A stretch of 64,000 nucleotides of DNA from Hominenteromicrobium mulieris (GCF_020687165.1 NZ_JAJEQC010000003.1); one strand, 5' to 3'. Positions 8,303 to 17,399 are shown, numbered from the stretch's first letter. Numbers and translations are program-made. Notes: generated by a model not told the origin, from the letters alone.

Positions 8303-10948
8303 TTAGCCTTTCCTTTCGTTTTTTACAGCTTGCTCAATGCTCCGGTTTCTGTAAGAGTCATCGCCTGCCGTTACACTTTGAATATTCAGATGCGGCAAAA
8401 TACGGAATACTTCCCGCGCGAAAACAGCATCGCAATTATACGTATTACGCTCTCTGCTGAAAAACAGCTTGATGTTTTCCGGCAAAGAAAGGAACATCTG
8501 CGTATCAATCACGGTGTAATCCAGCCAATCGTTATATTTATCGGTCAGCTCCTTGAGGGTGAGCTCGTTGAAATCCCTGCGCAGGAAAACCGCTACGGGC
8601 GCTTCCATGGAATGCAGCTGCTGTTCCAGCTCTTTCGCCCAACCCTTATGGTCGTTCTTTCCGACAAGATAAACATTTCGCGGCCGCTTTTTGTTTTCGG
8701 CATAATCGATTACTTCAAACTTCGGCGCTTTTCCGTAGAACAGCATATCGTTCAGGTTCTGGATATTATCCGGCGCATCGTAATTTGTAAACATCTTATA
8801 ATACGCGTCATACGCCGCACTGTTCACGTCTGCCTGCTTATCATTTTCGTGCAGGTATGCGAGCATTTCGTTCATGGTATAAATTTTGCGGAACGGGAGA
8901 TCGCGCACATCCATATACATGCCACGCTCTGCCATGTACGCATCATAGTCGTACATAAAGAGCACGATTGGCTTGCGCGTGATGGAAAAATCGAAGAAAA
9001 CGCTGGAATAGTCCGTAATCAGCACGTCCACAGCATTCAAAAAGCTGTAACTGTCCACGTCATCCGGGAATTTTACAATGTGCTTATAACCTTCGATCGG
9101 CACCTTGTCTTTTACAAGCGGATGCAGGTTCACGTACATGATCTGCTTATCCGTCAGCGCGCTGTCGAACTTTGTCAGCAGGTCGCGCACTTCCGCTTCG
9201 TACCCGCCTTTGTTTGCGCCGGAGCTCATCGCGCCGCGCCAAGTCGGCATGTAGGCAAAGGTTTCCTTGCCGTCCATTCCGTATTGCTTCCGCACCGCCG
9301 CTGCCGCGTCTTTATCCCAGAATATCGCGTTGCGCGGGTACCCGCTCAGGATCACCTTTCCCGTATAGAGGTGATTCAGGTTGTAATCTTCCATCATGTG
9401 ATCCATCGTATAGCGGTTCGGGTGCAGAAGATAGCTGCTGTGCAGGAAATTGCGCTGCATGTTGCTCATATCCTGAATGCCCATCGCCATTTTTTTGCCG
9501 AGGGTCTTCAGCGGCGTTCCGTGCCATGTATTCAAATAGACCTGCCCTTCACGGCGGATAAAATACGTTGGAAAGCTCACATTATTTACAAGGTATCGGC
9601 TCGTTGCCAAAATCTTCTGGTATTTTCTCGAGCCGAGCGGAATGAGCTGCACACGGTTCAGCCCATACGCATCTAATATCTTCCGGTGCTCGCCCATCAG
9701 CTCTTTTTTCGACGTGTAATAGATGGTAAACGTCGGGTCCTTTGCCAGCTCGCGCATCATTGCGAACGGCGAATCATTTAGGTTCGTACCGTGGAAGGAT
9801 TCAAAAAGCACCTGCTTGTCGCAAAGCGGCTTCTTTTTACACGTGCGCACGTAGTAGTATTTATTCAAATAACTGCGCTTTGAGAAAACCGTCAAAGCCT
9901 TGCGCATCGTTTTTGCCGCTTTGCCCAAAAGGCGCAGCACGGAATTCGGCATCATGCTGTAAAGATACCACGTGAACTCGTGCTTGGCCAAAGCGCCCAT
10001 CAGCCGTTTTTTGGAGAAGAAAAAGTCAAAAAACGCCTTGTTTCTGCGCCAGTCATCAAAATAGTGATCCAGATGCTGAAAGCCCTTACGGACGACTTTA
10101 AACTGCAGGTCTTTATCTTTATATGCCGTAAAATCGCGGAAGCGCAGGATCGTGTGCTTCAAATTGATGAAGCCGAGCACCTCTTTAAACTCCTCGAATG
10201 CGCCTTCCCGAATATAGTATTCGTTCATGATTGCGAGCGAATCATACATCTGCAGGATGTTCTCGGAGAATGTCGCCGTGATTGCGCCTTCGCGCTTTAG
10301 AATATAGTAGTACAGCGGCTCGTTTACTTTGGAGATTCGGTTGGCATGCAGCATCAGCGGGTAGATGGTCGCAATGTCCTCATAAATTTTCCCTTTCGGG
10401 AAGCGTATCCCCGTGCGCTCAAATAAGGCGCGGCGGTAAATTTTATTCCAGGCATACGGTGCATTTGTGTACAGAAGCTTCGGGTTTTCGTGCAGGCTCA
10501 CACCGAACTCCAGAGTGCTGCCGCGCTGGAAAAAGCGCCGCGTTTCGGTATTTTCGTCTATGCCGTAATAGCCGCAAACCACAATGTCCGAATCTGTTTC
10601 AGCGGCGCGGTCGTACAGCTTTTGGTACATAGTCACGTTTAAATAGTCATCGCTGTCCACAAAGCCGATGTATTCACCGTGCGCATACGGAATACCGTAG
10701 TTGCGCGCATCGGATAGTCCGCCGTTTTCTTTGATGAGGCTTATCACCTTCTGCGGATATGCTGCGGCATAACGGTCTATGATCGCCTGCGAATTATCCT
10801 TTGTGCCGTCGTTGACAACAATGATCTCCATTTCTTCCAGCGTTTGCTTCACTAAGGAATCAAGGCAACGCTCCAAATACGCTTCAACGTTGTATACAGG
10901 AACGATAACGCTGACTTTTATCGAATCAAAATTACATTCTGACTTCAT
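8303..10948 (-). CDS. Fused family 2 glycosyltransferase and CDP-glycerol glycerophosphotransferase
   Basis: An 881-residue, two-domain wall-polymer enzyme. Residues 10-230 are a GT-A glycosyltransferase: VSVIVPVYNVEAYLERCLDS, VNDGTKDNS and the metal-binding DSDD at about 98. Residues about 370-750 are a TagB/TagF-type transferase: NTWHGTPLKTLGKKM, SGYPRNAIFWD, MPTWRG, LHPLVKDK and VLITDYSSVFFDF. The last 110 residues match nothing I know. It probably adds a sugar and glycerol phosphates, or a disaccharide-phosphate unit, to a teichoic acid at the inner membrane. It lies between a TagB-like gene and tagD with gaps of one and three bases. Confidence 0.9.
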   Translation of the reverse strand: MKSECNFDSIKVSVIVPVYNVEAYLERCLDSLVKQTLEEMEIIVVNDGTKDNSQAIIDRYAAAYPQKVISLIKENGGLSDARNYGIPYAHGEYIGFVDSDDYLNVTMYQKLYDRAAETDSDIVVCGYYGIDENTETRRFFQRGSTLEFGVSLHENPKLLYTNAPYAWNKIYRRALFERTGIRFPKGKIYEDIATIYPLMLHANRISKVNEPLYYYILKREGAITATFSENILQMYDSLAIMNEYYIREGAFEEFKEVLGFINLKHTILRFRDFTAYKDKDLQFKVVRKGFQHLDHYFDDWRRNKAFFDFFFSKKRLMGALAKHEFTWYLYSMMPNSVLRLLGKAAKTMRKALTVFSKRSYLNKYYYVRTCKKKPLCDKQVLFESFHGTNLNDSPFAMMRELAKDPTFTIYYTSKKELMGEHRKILDAYGLNRVQLIPLGSRKYQKILATSRYLVNNVSFPTYFIRREGQVYLNTWHGTPLKTLGKKMAMGIQDMSNMQRNFLHSSYLLHPNRYTMDHMMEDYNLNHLYTGKVILSGYPRNAIFWDKDAAAAVRKQYGMDGKETFAYMPTWRGAMSSGANKGGYEAEVRDLLTKFDSALTDKQIMYVNLHPLVKDKVPIEGYKHIVKFPDDVDSYSFLNAVDVLITDYSSVFFDFSITRKPIVLFMYDYDAYMAERGMYMDVRDLPFRKIYTMNEMLAYLHENDKQADVNSAAYDAYYKMFTNYDAPDNIQNLNDMLFYGKAPKFEVIDYAENKKRPRNVYLVGKNDHKGWAKELEQQLHSMEAPVAVFLRRDFNELTLKELTDKYNDWLDYTVIDTQMFLSLPENIKLFFSRERNTYNCDAVFAREVFRILPHLNIQSVTAGDDSYRNRSIEQAVKNERKG

Positions 10949-10949
10949 T

Positions 10950-12107
10950 TTATCTATCCTTTATCCCTTCTGTAAGGAAAGTCATTATAAGATCCACACA
11001 GCGCTGCGTGTTGTTCGTGTCATCCGTCTCCACGAATTCTTTTCTAAAGGCGGTGAGCTTTTCGTAATCGTAGGGCGTGTGGAGAATACAGTCGACCAGA
11101 GGCTCGGCCTTTGTGAATGCGCAGTGCGGCATCTCTGCAAGCGGGTCAAAGTTGAGGCCGCGCGTTTCCTTGTAGCGTTCTAAATCGTAAACGTAGAAAT
11201 ACACCGGCTTTTTGATGAGGCTCGCCTCAATGGAAATAGCGGAATAGTCCGTGATGACGGCGTCTGCTACTGCCATTAGCGTGAAGGTGCCGAACTCCGG
11301 GCACTCGCGGAATTTCGGCAGCACACGGCGGCGCTCCAAGCGCTCGCGGTCGAGTGGGTGCAGCCGCACGATGAGCAGCATACCCATTTTTTCCGCCGCC
11401 GTGATAAGCGGCTCAATCTCAGGCATTTGCTCGCCGTCGCGGAACGTAGGAGCGTATAGGACGATCTTCTGCCCGCGCAGTTCCGGGTAGGCCGCGAAAA
11501 AGCGGCGGCGGCAACGCGCGCGATTCATTTTCAAAATGGCGTCTACGCGCGGCACGCCGGTCACGCGCATTTTATCGGCAGAAACGCCGAACGCCTCCTC
11601 ATAGGCTTTTGCTGTACGGTGACTCGCACAGAGCACGGCATCGTAGTGCTTATGCATCCCCATGCGCTCCGCAAGCTCTTTATCGCGCCCGCCGGGCACG
11701 GAAAGCGCCTGCCTGCCAAATTTCTTAATGGCGCCAAGCGCGTGCCAGACCTGCACCACGCGCAGCTCTTTACGGTGATGCAGCACGCTGACCGGGATGC
11801 AGTAGCCGTCTATGATGCACACATGCGCGGTGGAAAGCTCCGCGGCGCAGTGCTGCAAATGGAAACAATAGCGCAGGAGCTCTAACGGCGTATCGCCCAT
11901 TTCGCGGCAGAGATACACAAGGCGCACCCCTGGATCACGCGCTTCAATCTCTGCGCCGAGCTGTTCAAAATCCGGCCGCTGGCTGTTCGACTGGCGGCTG
12001 ATCATGACGACTTTTTTCTGCATGGGGCGCAGCTTCATGACGGCGTACACGGCGTTATACAGCGCTTTGAAAACGGAGATCAGCCCGAGCAGTATTCTTT
12101 TTTTCAC
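10950..12107 (-). CDS. CDP-glycerol glycerophosphotransferase family protein (TagB/TagF-like)
   Basis: A 385-residue membrane-associated transferase that would add glycerol phosphate from CDP-glycerol to a lipid-linked wall-polymer primer. Family motifs in order are VQVWHALGAIKKFG (about 120), VTGVPRVDAI (180), YAPTFRDGE (220), VRLHPLDRE (245) and DAVITDYSAISIEASL (290). The start chosen is GTG 12107, followed by KKRILLGLISVFK, with AAAGGGG about eleven bases upstream; an in-frame ATG further upstream would add a basic extension not seen in the family. It is the first gene of a three-gene operon with the fusion transferase and tagD. Confidence 0.88.
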   Translation of the reverse strand: MKKRILLGLISVFKALYNAVYAVMKLRPMQKKVVMISRQSNSQRPDFEQLGAEIEARDPGVRLVYLCREMGDTPLELLRYCFHLQHCAAELSTAHVCIIDGYCIPVSVLHHRKELRVVQVWHALGAIKKFGRQALSVPGGRDKELAERMGMHKHYDAVLCASHRTAKAYEEAFGVSADKMRVTGVPRVDAILKMNRARCRRRFFAAYPELRGQKIVLYAPTFRDGEQMPEIEPLITAAEKMGMLLIVRLHPLDRERLERRRVLPKFRECPEFGTFTLMAVADAVITDYSAISIEASLIKKPVYFYVYDLERYKETRGLNFDPLAEMPHCAFTKAEPLVDCILHTPYDYEKLTAFRKEFVETDDTNNTQRCVDLIMTFLTEGIKDR

Positions 12108-12439
12108 AGAGGCTTCGCCCCTTTCTGTGCAGCGCCGTTCCATTTTTGCGCATAGCGTGCGGCCTTTGCCCGCACCCCAAACACACGCTGCCAAATTTTT
12201 CCGTTGCGGAAAGCCGCACTTTTTCGCATTAAACAGAGTTAGTATACCACACTGTGCAGAAAATCTCCAGTGTTTTACCGCAAAGTTCGCCGTTTCATTA
12301 AATCTTTGTAACAGTACGGAAAAATTTGCGCCCGAACCCCCGTGAATTTGTCGCATTCGCAGGAAAATTCAGGGTATTTTGCCTCCTAATCCTGCGTCAA
12401 AATCGTCTAAGAAGTCACAAATTCGCCGTAAGCCATAGG

Positions 12440-12478
12440 AAAAACGGGCAAGCACCGAAAAAGTGCCGCCCGTTTTTG
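12440..12478 (-). terminator. Terminator of the catalase gene
   Basis: AAAACGGGC pairs with GCCCGTTTT with an inner hairpin between. On the reverse strand it follows the stop codon at 12480-12482 and has a short U-rich tail. Confidence 0.7.
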
Positions 12479-12479
12479 T

Positions 12480-12893
12480 TTAGTCGAACGAGGGGTTAAA
12501 CGCGTAGAAGTTTTTGGAATCGAGTCGGTCAGTCGCGATGCGCAAGCCCTCGCCAAAGCGCTGGTAATGCACAATCTCGCGCTCGCGCAGGAACTTGATG
12601 GGGTCGCGCACATCGGGATCATCCGCAAAGCGCAGGATGTTGTCATACGTTACGCGGGCCTTCTGCTCGGCGGCGAGGTCTTCGTTGATGTCTGCCAGCG
12701 TGTCGCCCGTTACGGCGATGCACGCTGCACTGAACGGCGCGCCGGAGGCCGCTGCCGGGTAAACGCCCGTCGTGTGGTCGATGAAATACGCATCAAAGCC
12801 TTGCTTTTGAATTTCCTCCTGCGTCAAATTCCGCGTCAGCTGGTACACGATTGTCCCCACCATCTCGAGATGAGCGAGTTCTTCGGTGCCTAC
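12480..12893 (-). pseudogene. cotJC: 5'-truncated manganese catalase (CotJC-like)
   Basis: The reading frame from about 12,893 matches the C-terminal two thirds of CotJC-type manganese catalases, which are coat-associated in spore formers. It begins at VGTEELAHLEMVGTIVYQL (metal-ligand Glu and His) and includes FIDHTTGVYPAAASGAPF, EQKARVTYDNILR and EREIVHYQRFGE with the last metal ligands. The family normally has about 60-70 more N-terminal residues with the first Glu ligand; here they are replaced by unrelated sequence in the same frame. The breakpoint marks the left edge of the inserted element. The downstream terminator is intact, so the break is recent or tolerated. Confidence 0.85.
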
Positions 12894-13304
12894 ATACGTG
12901 ACAGAAATGCTCCGGTGTCCTTTCTTGGAGGACAAGCAGTTGCGTTTTGGACTTAAAATACATAGTCTTACCGAACTTAAGTCTGCAAAAAAGCGCTGCA
13001 ATCCCGATAACGCAAAACACTCAAAAAGCCCTGATTTCATCGAAGAAATGAAGCCAAAACGAATTGTAAATCTGTATGCGGTTGCTTCTGTATGAGTATT
13101 AACTGTGTAAGAATCGCCGTTAAATATGTTTCTGCTGTTTGCGGACAAGCAAATCTGCACTTTTCAACTGGTTGCTTCAAGAAAAGTCGAAAATCACTCG
13201 ATTTACCGCAGTTGATTTTAAACTGAAAATTGGATATTTGCTCGATTACATAGCCGCCTGCTTCGCCGCAGGCGGCTAAATTTATGTGAAGGAGGAAAAC
13301 CCAT
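12894..13304. other. Gene-free left end of element 1 with a hairpin before parA
   Basis: I see no gene in this AT-rich stretch. A perfect hairpin, AGCCGCCTGC with GCAGGCGGCT (about 13,251-13,277), precedes the parA ribosome site. A similar AGCCGCC...GGCGGCT hairpin follows the CHAP gene at 22,044, so they may be element-specific terminators. No attachment site could be defined without the uninterrupted target. Confidence 0.4.
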
Positions 13305-13475
13305 ATGGCAAATTGCAAAGTGATCGCGGTGACGAACCAAAAGGGTGGCGTGGGCAAGAGCATCTTTGCCCACGACAAGAACGGCAAGGTCGCCGCCGCA
13401 TACCGCTCGCTGACGAAGGAGGTGTCGGAGCTTGAGCTCAAAACCGAGAGATTTAGGGATGACGCCGCTCGATGA
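13305..13475 (+). pseudogene. parA: ParA ATPase with nearly all of its core deleted
   Basis: A 56-codon frame with a perfect GAAGGAGG site starts MANCKVIAVTNQKGGVGKS, the N-terminus and Walker A of a ParA/Soj partition ATPase, and then jumps directly to SIFAHDKNGKVAAAYRSLTK, the C-terminal end of the same family. ParA proteins are about 260 residues, so some 200 are missing in frame: switch I, Walker B and the dimer interface are gone. The join falls at a GGCAAGAGC that encodes GKS, and a similar GKSI occurs near the C-terminus of relatives, suggesting short-repeat recombination. Its 3' end overlaps parB by 44 bases, as in an intact operon. Confidence 0.8.
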
Positions 13476-14373
13476 CCTGTTCTCCACCGGCGAGAGTCGT
13501 GCGGAAGCGCAGCTTGAAAAGGTCGTTATGCTGAACCCCGCCGACATCTCCGACTTTCCCAACCATCCGTTCAAGGTCAAGCAGGACGAGGCTATGGCGG
13601 AGATGGCGGACAGCGTAAAGCAGTACGGCGTGCTGGTGCCTGCCCTTGTCCGCCCCAAGGCGGACGGCGGCTATGAGATGGTTGCCGGTCATAGGCGAAA
13701 ATGTGCGGCAACGCTGGCAAGAATCACCGAAATGCCCTGCATCGTCCGCAAACTCACCGATGACGAAGCGACGATCATCATGGTGGACAGCAATTTGCAG
13801 CGAGAAACGATCTTACCGTCCGAAAAAGCGTTTGCCTACAAGATGAAGTTGGAAGCCATAAAACGGCAAGGTGAAAGAACAGACTTAACTTCTTCTCCAC
13901 TGGATAAGAAGTTGAAAGGACTAACCTCTGCACAGCAGGTCAGTCAAAAGAGTGGCGACAGTCAGCCACAGATTTATCGCTATATCCGCCTGACCGAGCT
14001 GATCCCACCGATGCTGGACATGGTGGACAGCGGCAAGATCGCTTTCCGCCCCGCCGTAGAGCTTTCCTACCTCTCCAAAGAACAGCAGCAGAGCCTATAT
14101 GACACGATGGAGTGCGAGGACTGCACGCCGTCGCTTGCACAGGCCATCAAAATGAAAGAGTTCAGCCGGGACGGAAAACTGACGGAGGAAGTCATCCTTT
14201 CCATGATGCAGGAGGAAAAACCGAACCAGCGCGAAAAGCCCGCTTTTCGCGACGAGCGAATAACGAGGCTCATTCCGAAATCGATCCCGCGAGGGCAGGA
14301 AACTGATTTTGTGATTCGAGCACTTGAATTTTACAATCGGCATTTGCAGCGCCGACGCGATCAGGAAAGATAG
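13432..14373 (+). CDS. parB: ParB/Spo0J-family partition protein
   Basis: A 313-residue DNA-binding partition protein. The ParB N-terminal nuclease-like domain shows ADISDFPNHPFKV, YGVLVPALVRPK and YEMVAGHRRKCAATLA (the GHRR CTP-binding motif) at about residues 40-95. MVDSNLQRETILPSEKAFAY follows, then a helix-turn-helix region with SQKSGDSQPQIYRYIRLTEL. The start is TTG 13432, supported by AAGGAGG nine bases upstream; ATG 13459 is the alternative. It overlaps the crippled parA. With ParA gone, active partition is unlikely, though ParB could still act as a transcription regulator or centromere-binding protein. Confidence 0.9.
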   Translation: MSSKPRDLGMTPLDDLFSTGESRAEAQLEKVVMLNPADISDFPNHPFKVKQDEAMAEMADSVKQYGVLVPALVRPKADGGYEMVAGHRRKCAATLARITEMPCIVRKLTDDEATIIMVDSNLQRETILPSEKAFAYKMKLEAIKRQGERTDLTSSPLDKKLKGLTSAQQVSQKSGDSQPQIYRYIRLTELIPPMLDMVDSGKIAFRPAVELSYLSKEQQQSLYDTMECEDCTPSLAQAIKMKEFSRDGKLTEEVILSMMQEEKPNQREKPAFRDERITRLIPKSIPRGQETDFVIRALEFYNRHLQRRRDQER

Positions 14374-14577
14374 CGGGACGCCTTGGGGAAAGTCTGCCCT
14401 TTTGCGGAAGTGAAACGGCTGCGCAAATTTTCTCCCCCCTCTCCACACCTCACCCCCTGTTACTCCCTGTACTACCCGAAAAAGAAAGATCACAGCTATA
14501 GGTGGTCTGTATGGAAATTTTCCGAAAAGCGGCTGAAAAGCTGCTTTTTGTTTTTCAGAACGAACGGAGGAAAAAAT

Positions 14578-14913
14578 ATGGTTCATTTCTTTGATGCGGA
14601 CATAGCGAAAAAATACGGAGTTAATGCGGCGGTGCTGGCCTGCTTCCTTTGGGATTGTACCGAGCAGAAAAGTGCCGAATCGCCGCAGCTCCATGAAGGC
14701 AAGGTCTGGGTGCGCTGTTCGGTGCAGATGATGACCGGCTTTTTTCCGTTCCTGTCCTACGACGAAATCCGCTACGCCCTGAAACAACTGGTCAAGGGGC
14801 GGGTACTCACAAAAGGGCAATTCAACGAGAACCGCTTTGACCGCACGAACTGGTACGCCTTTACCGAGTTCGGACAATTTCTTATGGCAGAAAGCGAGGG
14901 ACGGACGCAATGA
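14578..14913 (+). CDS. Conserved element protein of unknown function
   Basis: A 111-residue protein that I recognise only as a type common beside ArdA in Clostridia conjugative elements. It begins MVHFFDADIAKKYGVNAAVL, contains LACFLWDCTEQKSAES and VRCSVQMMTGFFPFLSYDEI, and looks like a winged-helix domain (helix, helix, YALKQLVKGRVLTKGQF wing), similar in layout to phage replisome organiser N-termini. ACGGAGG lies seven bases from the ATG. Its stop overlaps the ardA start by four bases, so the two are translationally coupled. Confidence 0.65.
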   Translation: MVHFFDADIAKKYGVNAAVLACFLWDCTEQKSAESPQLHEGKVWVRCSVQMMTGFFPFLSYDEIRYALKQLVKGRVLTKGQFNENRFDRTNWYAFTEFGQFLMAESEGRTQ

Positions 14914-15593
14914 TGCACGTAGCAGATACAAGGGACTGCGCTTTTGAAGCCTTTATTACCAACCTCGGCAAATACAACGAGGGCTTTTTGGTGGGCGAAT
15001 GGGTGGAGTTCCCCGTGACCAATGAAGAAATGCAGGCAGTTTTTCGGCGCATCGGCATCGGGCGGCGCTATGAGGAATGGTTCATCACCGACTATGACTG
15101 CCCGGACGAGGTTATCGGCAAGGTGCTCGGAGAATACGAGAGTCTGAGCGAGCTGAACTATCTCGCCGGGCAGATCATGGAACTGCGGGAGAGTGACGAT
15201 TTCTGGCAGGCGGTTTTGGACTTGGGTGAGAACACCGGCAGCGTGCAGGAGCTGATCAACCTGACCGAGAATTTGGACTGCTTTGATTACCTGCCCGGTG
15301 TGCGGAGTGACTACGACCTCGGCTATTACTGGATTGAGGAAAGCGGATGCTACGACACAAGCAACCTTGGCGCACTGGCAAATTATATCGACTATGAAAG
15401 TTTTGGGCGCGATATTCGGTATGAAGAAGGCGGCGTGTTCGGGGATAACGGCTATGTGCGGTCAAACGGCGGCCGCTTTGTGGACATCTACGACGGCGAC
15501 ATCGAGAGCATCCCCGAAGAATACCGGATCAGCTCGCCTGTTGTGATGGAGCGTACCGAAGTCAAACGGCAAACGGAGCAGCCGGAACGATAG
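14910..15593 (+). CDS. ardA: Antirestriction protein ArdA
   Basis: ArdA mimics B-form DNA and blocks type I restriction enzymes as a conjugative element enters a new cell. The 227-residue product is strongly acidic, as needed for mimicry, and carries family landmarks: GEWVEFPV at about residue 30, EEWFITDYDCP near 60, LSELNYLAGQI near 85, LDCFDYLPGV near 125 and GALANYIDYESFGRDI near 160. It is coupled to the preceding gene by an ATGA-type overlap. It appears intact, in contrast to the broken neighbours. Confidence 0.92.
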   Translation: MMHVADTRDCAFEAFITNLGKYNEGFLVGEWVEFPVTNEEMQAVFRRIGIGRRYEEWFITDYDCPDEVIGKVLGEYESLSELNYLAGQIMELRESDDFWQAVLDLGENTGSVQELINLTENLDCFDYLPGVRSDYDLGYYWIEESGCYDTSNLGALANYIDYESFGRDIRYEEGGVFGDNGYVRSNGGRFVDIYDGDIESIPEEYRISSPVVMERTEVKRQTEQPER

Positions 15594-15609
15594 AATATGT
15601 GCCGTTTTC

Positions 15610-15720
15610 TGCATATACAATTCCATTATATGCACATATTTCAAGGAAAATATATGCATATAACTCATATAGTTGCTTGCTTTTCTGCATATAATATGCT
15701 ATAATTATGTGCAGAAAGGC
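15610..15720 (+). promoter_or_regulatory. Control region of the Fic gene with repeated TGCATATA motifs
   Basis: TGCATATA or its complement occurs at least four times in about 100 bases (near 15,610, 15,632, 15,653 and 15,686). A TATAAT-like box sits inside the last copy's neighbourhood, about 25 bases before the Fic ribosome site. The arrangement looks like a set of operator sites, possibly bound by the winged-helix tail of the Fic protein itself. Confidence 0.5.
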
Positions 15721-15729
15721 TGGTGCTGT

Positions 15730-16776
15730 ATGAGAAAATTCGATTACTCCTTTTTGAATAACGGTTTGCTGCCTGCAAACCTTGTGAACCTCACTTTCAA
15801 TATTGCGGCACTCAAAACAATGGCGGGTGTGCGCAAGGACGAATACACGCAGATCTTCACGGAGCTGGAAGCTGTTGCAAAGGTGCAGTCCATCAAAAGC
15901 TCCAACGCCATCGAGGGCATTGTGACCAGTGACGAGCGTATCGCCGCCATTGTCAATCAGAACAGCGCCCCGCTGAACCACAACGAGGCGGAGATCGCCG
16001 GGTATAGAGATGCGCTGAATGAGATCCACTTGGGCTATGAACATATTGACTTCCGGCAGAGCGACATTCTGCGGCTGCACGAAACGATGATGAGCTTTGC
16101 GGGCTATGAGTACGGCGGGCAGTACAAGACGGACGACAATGTGATTCTGGAGATCGACGCTGACGGAAACCGTCGTGTCCGCTTCCGTCCTACCCCTGCG
16201 AGCGAAGCGCCGAAATCAATGGAGCAGTTGGAGCTTGCTTATCTGGATGCACGAAACGATGCAAATATCAATCAGCTCCTTTTGATCCCCTGTGTGATTC
16301 TGGACTTCCTCTGCATCCACCCGTTCCGGGACGGCAACGGCAGAATGTCCCGCCTGCTCTCGCTGCTGCTGTTATACAAAAACGGCTTTGACGCAGGAAA
16401 ATATGTGTCCTTCGAGGAACAGATCAACAATTACAAGGCATATTATTACGAAGCCCTGCGGCAGTCCTCGGCAGGATGGGAAACGAATGAGAACTCCTAT
16501 TTCCCCTTTATCGAGAATTTCCTGTCCACCCTTTATATGTGCTATAAGGAACTGGACAAGCGGTTTGCGGTGGTACACGGCAAGAAAATCACGAAGAAAG
16601 CCCGTGTGGAAGCGACCGTCCTGAACAGCCTGACGCCGCTTTCCAAAGCAGAGATTTGCAAAATTCTTCCCGATGTCAGCCCCACGACCGTCGAAGCCGT
16701 CCTCGGCGCCATGGTCAAAACCGGCTCGGTAAAACGAATCGGCTCAGGACGGGCGACGAGATATATTAAGGCGTAA
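15730..16776 (+). CDS. Fic-family protein (class II) with C-terminal winged helix
   Basis: A 348-residue Fic-domain enzyme, likely an AMP-transferase. The catalytic loop HPFRDGNGRMSR (about residue 200) matches HxFxDGN(G/K)R. An N-terminal inhibitory helix SSNAIEGI (about 60) matches (S/T)xxxE(G/N), so the enzyme is class II and self-inhibited. The C-terminal 60 residues (LTPLSKAEICKILPDVSPTTVEAVL) form a winged helix that may bind DNA. ATG 15730 was chosen because an upstream in-frame ATG overlaps the promoter. Fic proteins on mobile elements can act as toxins or self-regulated modifiers; no antitoxin gene is adjacent. Confidence 0.9.
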   Translation: MRKFDYSFLNNGLLPANLVNLTFNIAALKTMAGVRKDEYTQIFTELEAVAKVQSIKSSNAIEGIVTSDERIAAIVNQNSAPLNHNEAEIAGYRDALNEIHLGYEHIDFRQSDILRLHETMMSFAGYEYGGQYKTDDNVILEIDADGNRRVRFRPTPASEAPKSMEQLELAYLDARNDANINQLLLIPCVILDFLCIHPFRDGNGRMSRLLSLLLLYKNGFDAGKYVSFEEQINNYKAYYYEALRQSSAGWETNENSYFPFIENFLSTLYMCYKELDKRFAVVHGKKITKKARVEATVLNSLTPLSKAEICKILPDVSPTTVEAVLGAMVKTGSVKRIGSGRATRYIKA

Positions 16777-16889
16777 GGAGAATAACAATGTTTTTCTACG
16801 GAAAGACCATAGATGTTAATATGCGTTGCTTGCGGCAACGGCCCTTTTGCGATTAAAATAAGCGCATCAAGTCCTAAGGAGGCGTGGAT

Positions 16890-17399
16890 ATGTTGAATGA
16901 AAACATCAAAAGGGCAAGAAAAGCGAAAGGCCTTTCTCAAGAAGAACTTGCCGTAAAGCTAAATGTAGTAAGACAGACGGTATCAAAATGGGAAAACGGT
17001 TTGTCGGTTCCGGATTCTGATTTACTGATTTTTCTGGCAGAGGAATTAGACACATCCGTAAGTGCGTTGCTTGGTGAAACCATACAGGAGCAGGAGCCTG
17101 ACGATCTCAAGACTATTTCCGAAAAGCTTGAGATAATCAACCTCCAGCTTGCCAAAAGAACCATGGCACGGACAAAGGTCATTCGGTGGGGACTCCTTTC
17201 TCTGTGCGCGCTGATCGTTATCGTATATGTCGTTCTTGCAGCAATGAAGAGTTCTTATTTGGGCTGGGATTACAGTAATCCTGAACTGGCGGTTGCGGGA
17301 ACGATTCTACATGGTTTCGAGTTTATCTTTGCAAGGCTTGCCCCCATTGTGCTGCTTGTTTGCGTGGTTGGAGTCATGTTGACATGGAGGAAGCGGTAA
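16890..17399 (+). CDS. XRE-family regulator with membrane-spanning C-terminus
   Basis: A 169-residue protein with an N-terminal helix-turn-helix (IKRARKAKGLSQEELAVKL, then VVRQTVSKWENGLSVPD) and two hydrophobic helices at about residues 95-115 and 140-160. Such membrane-tethered XRE proteins often sense envelope stress or a cognate membrane partner. ATG 16890 is seven bases from TAAGGAGG; the GTG at 16884 is too close. Its stop overlaps the start of the next small membrane protein by one codon position (TAATG), so they form a pair. Confidence 0.85.
   Translation: MLNENIKRARKAKGLSQEELAVKLNVVRQTVSKWENGLSVPDSDLLIFLAEELDTSVSALLGETIQEQEPDDLKTISEKLEIINLQLAKRTMARTKVIRWGLLSLCALIVIVYVVLAAMKSSYLGWDYSNPELAVAGTILHGFEFIFARLAPIVLLVCVVGVMLTWRKR

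Noticed and set aside
8249..9676. 475-codon forward frame opposite the fused transferase
   Set aside because: Antisense shadow of the transferase; no ribosome site and no family motif.
16788..16856. 22-codon frame with a ribosome site after the Fic gene
   Set aside because: It has AAGGAG and an ATG but is too short to support; it may be the start of a deleted gene or a leader peptide for the XRE gene.
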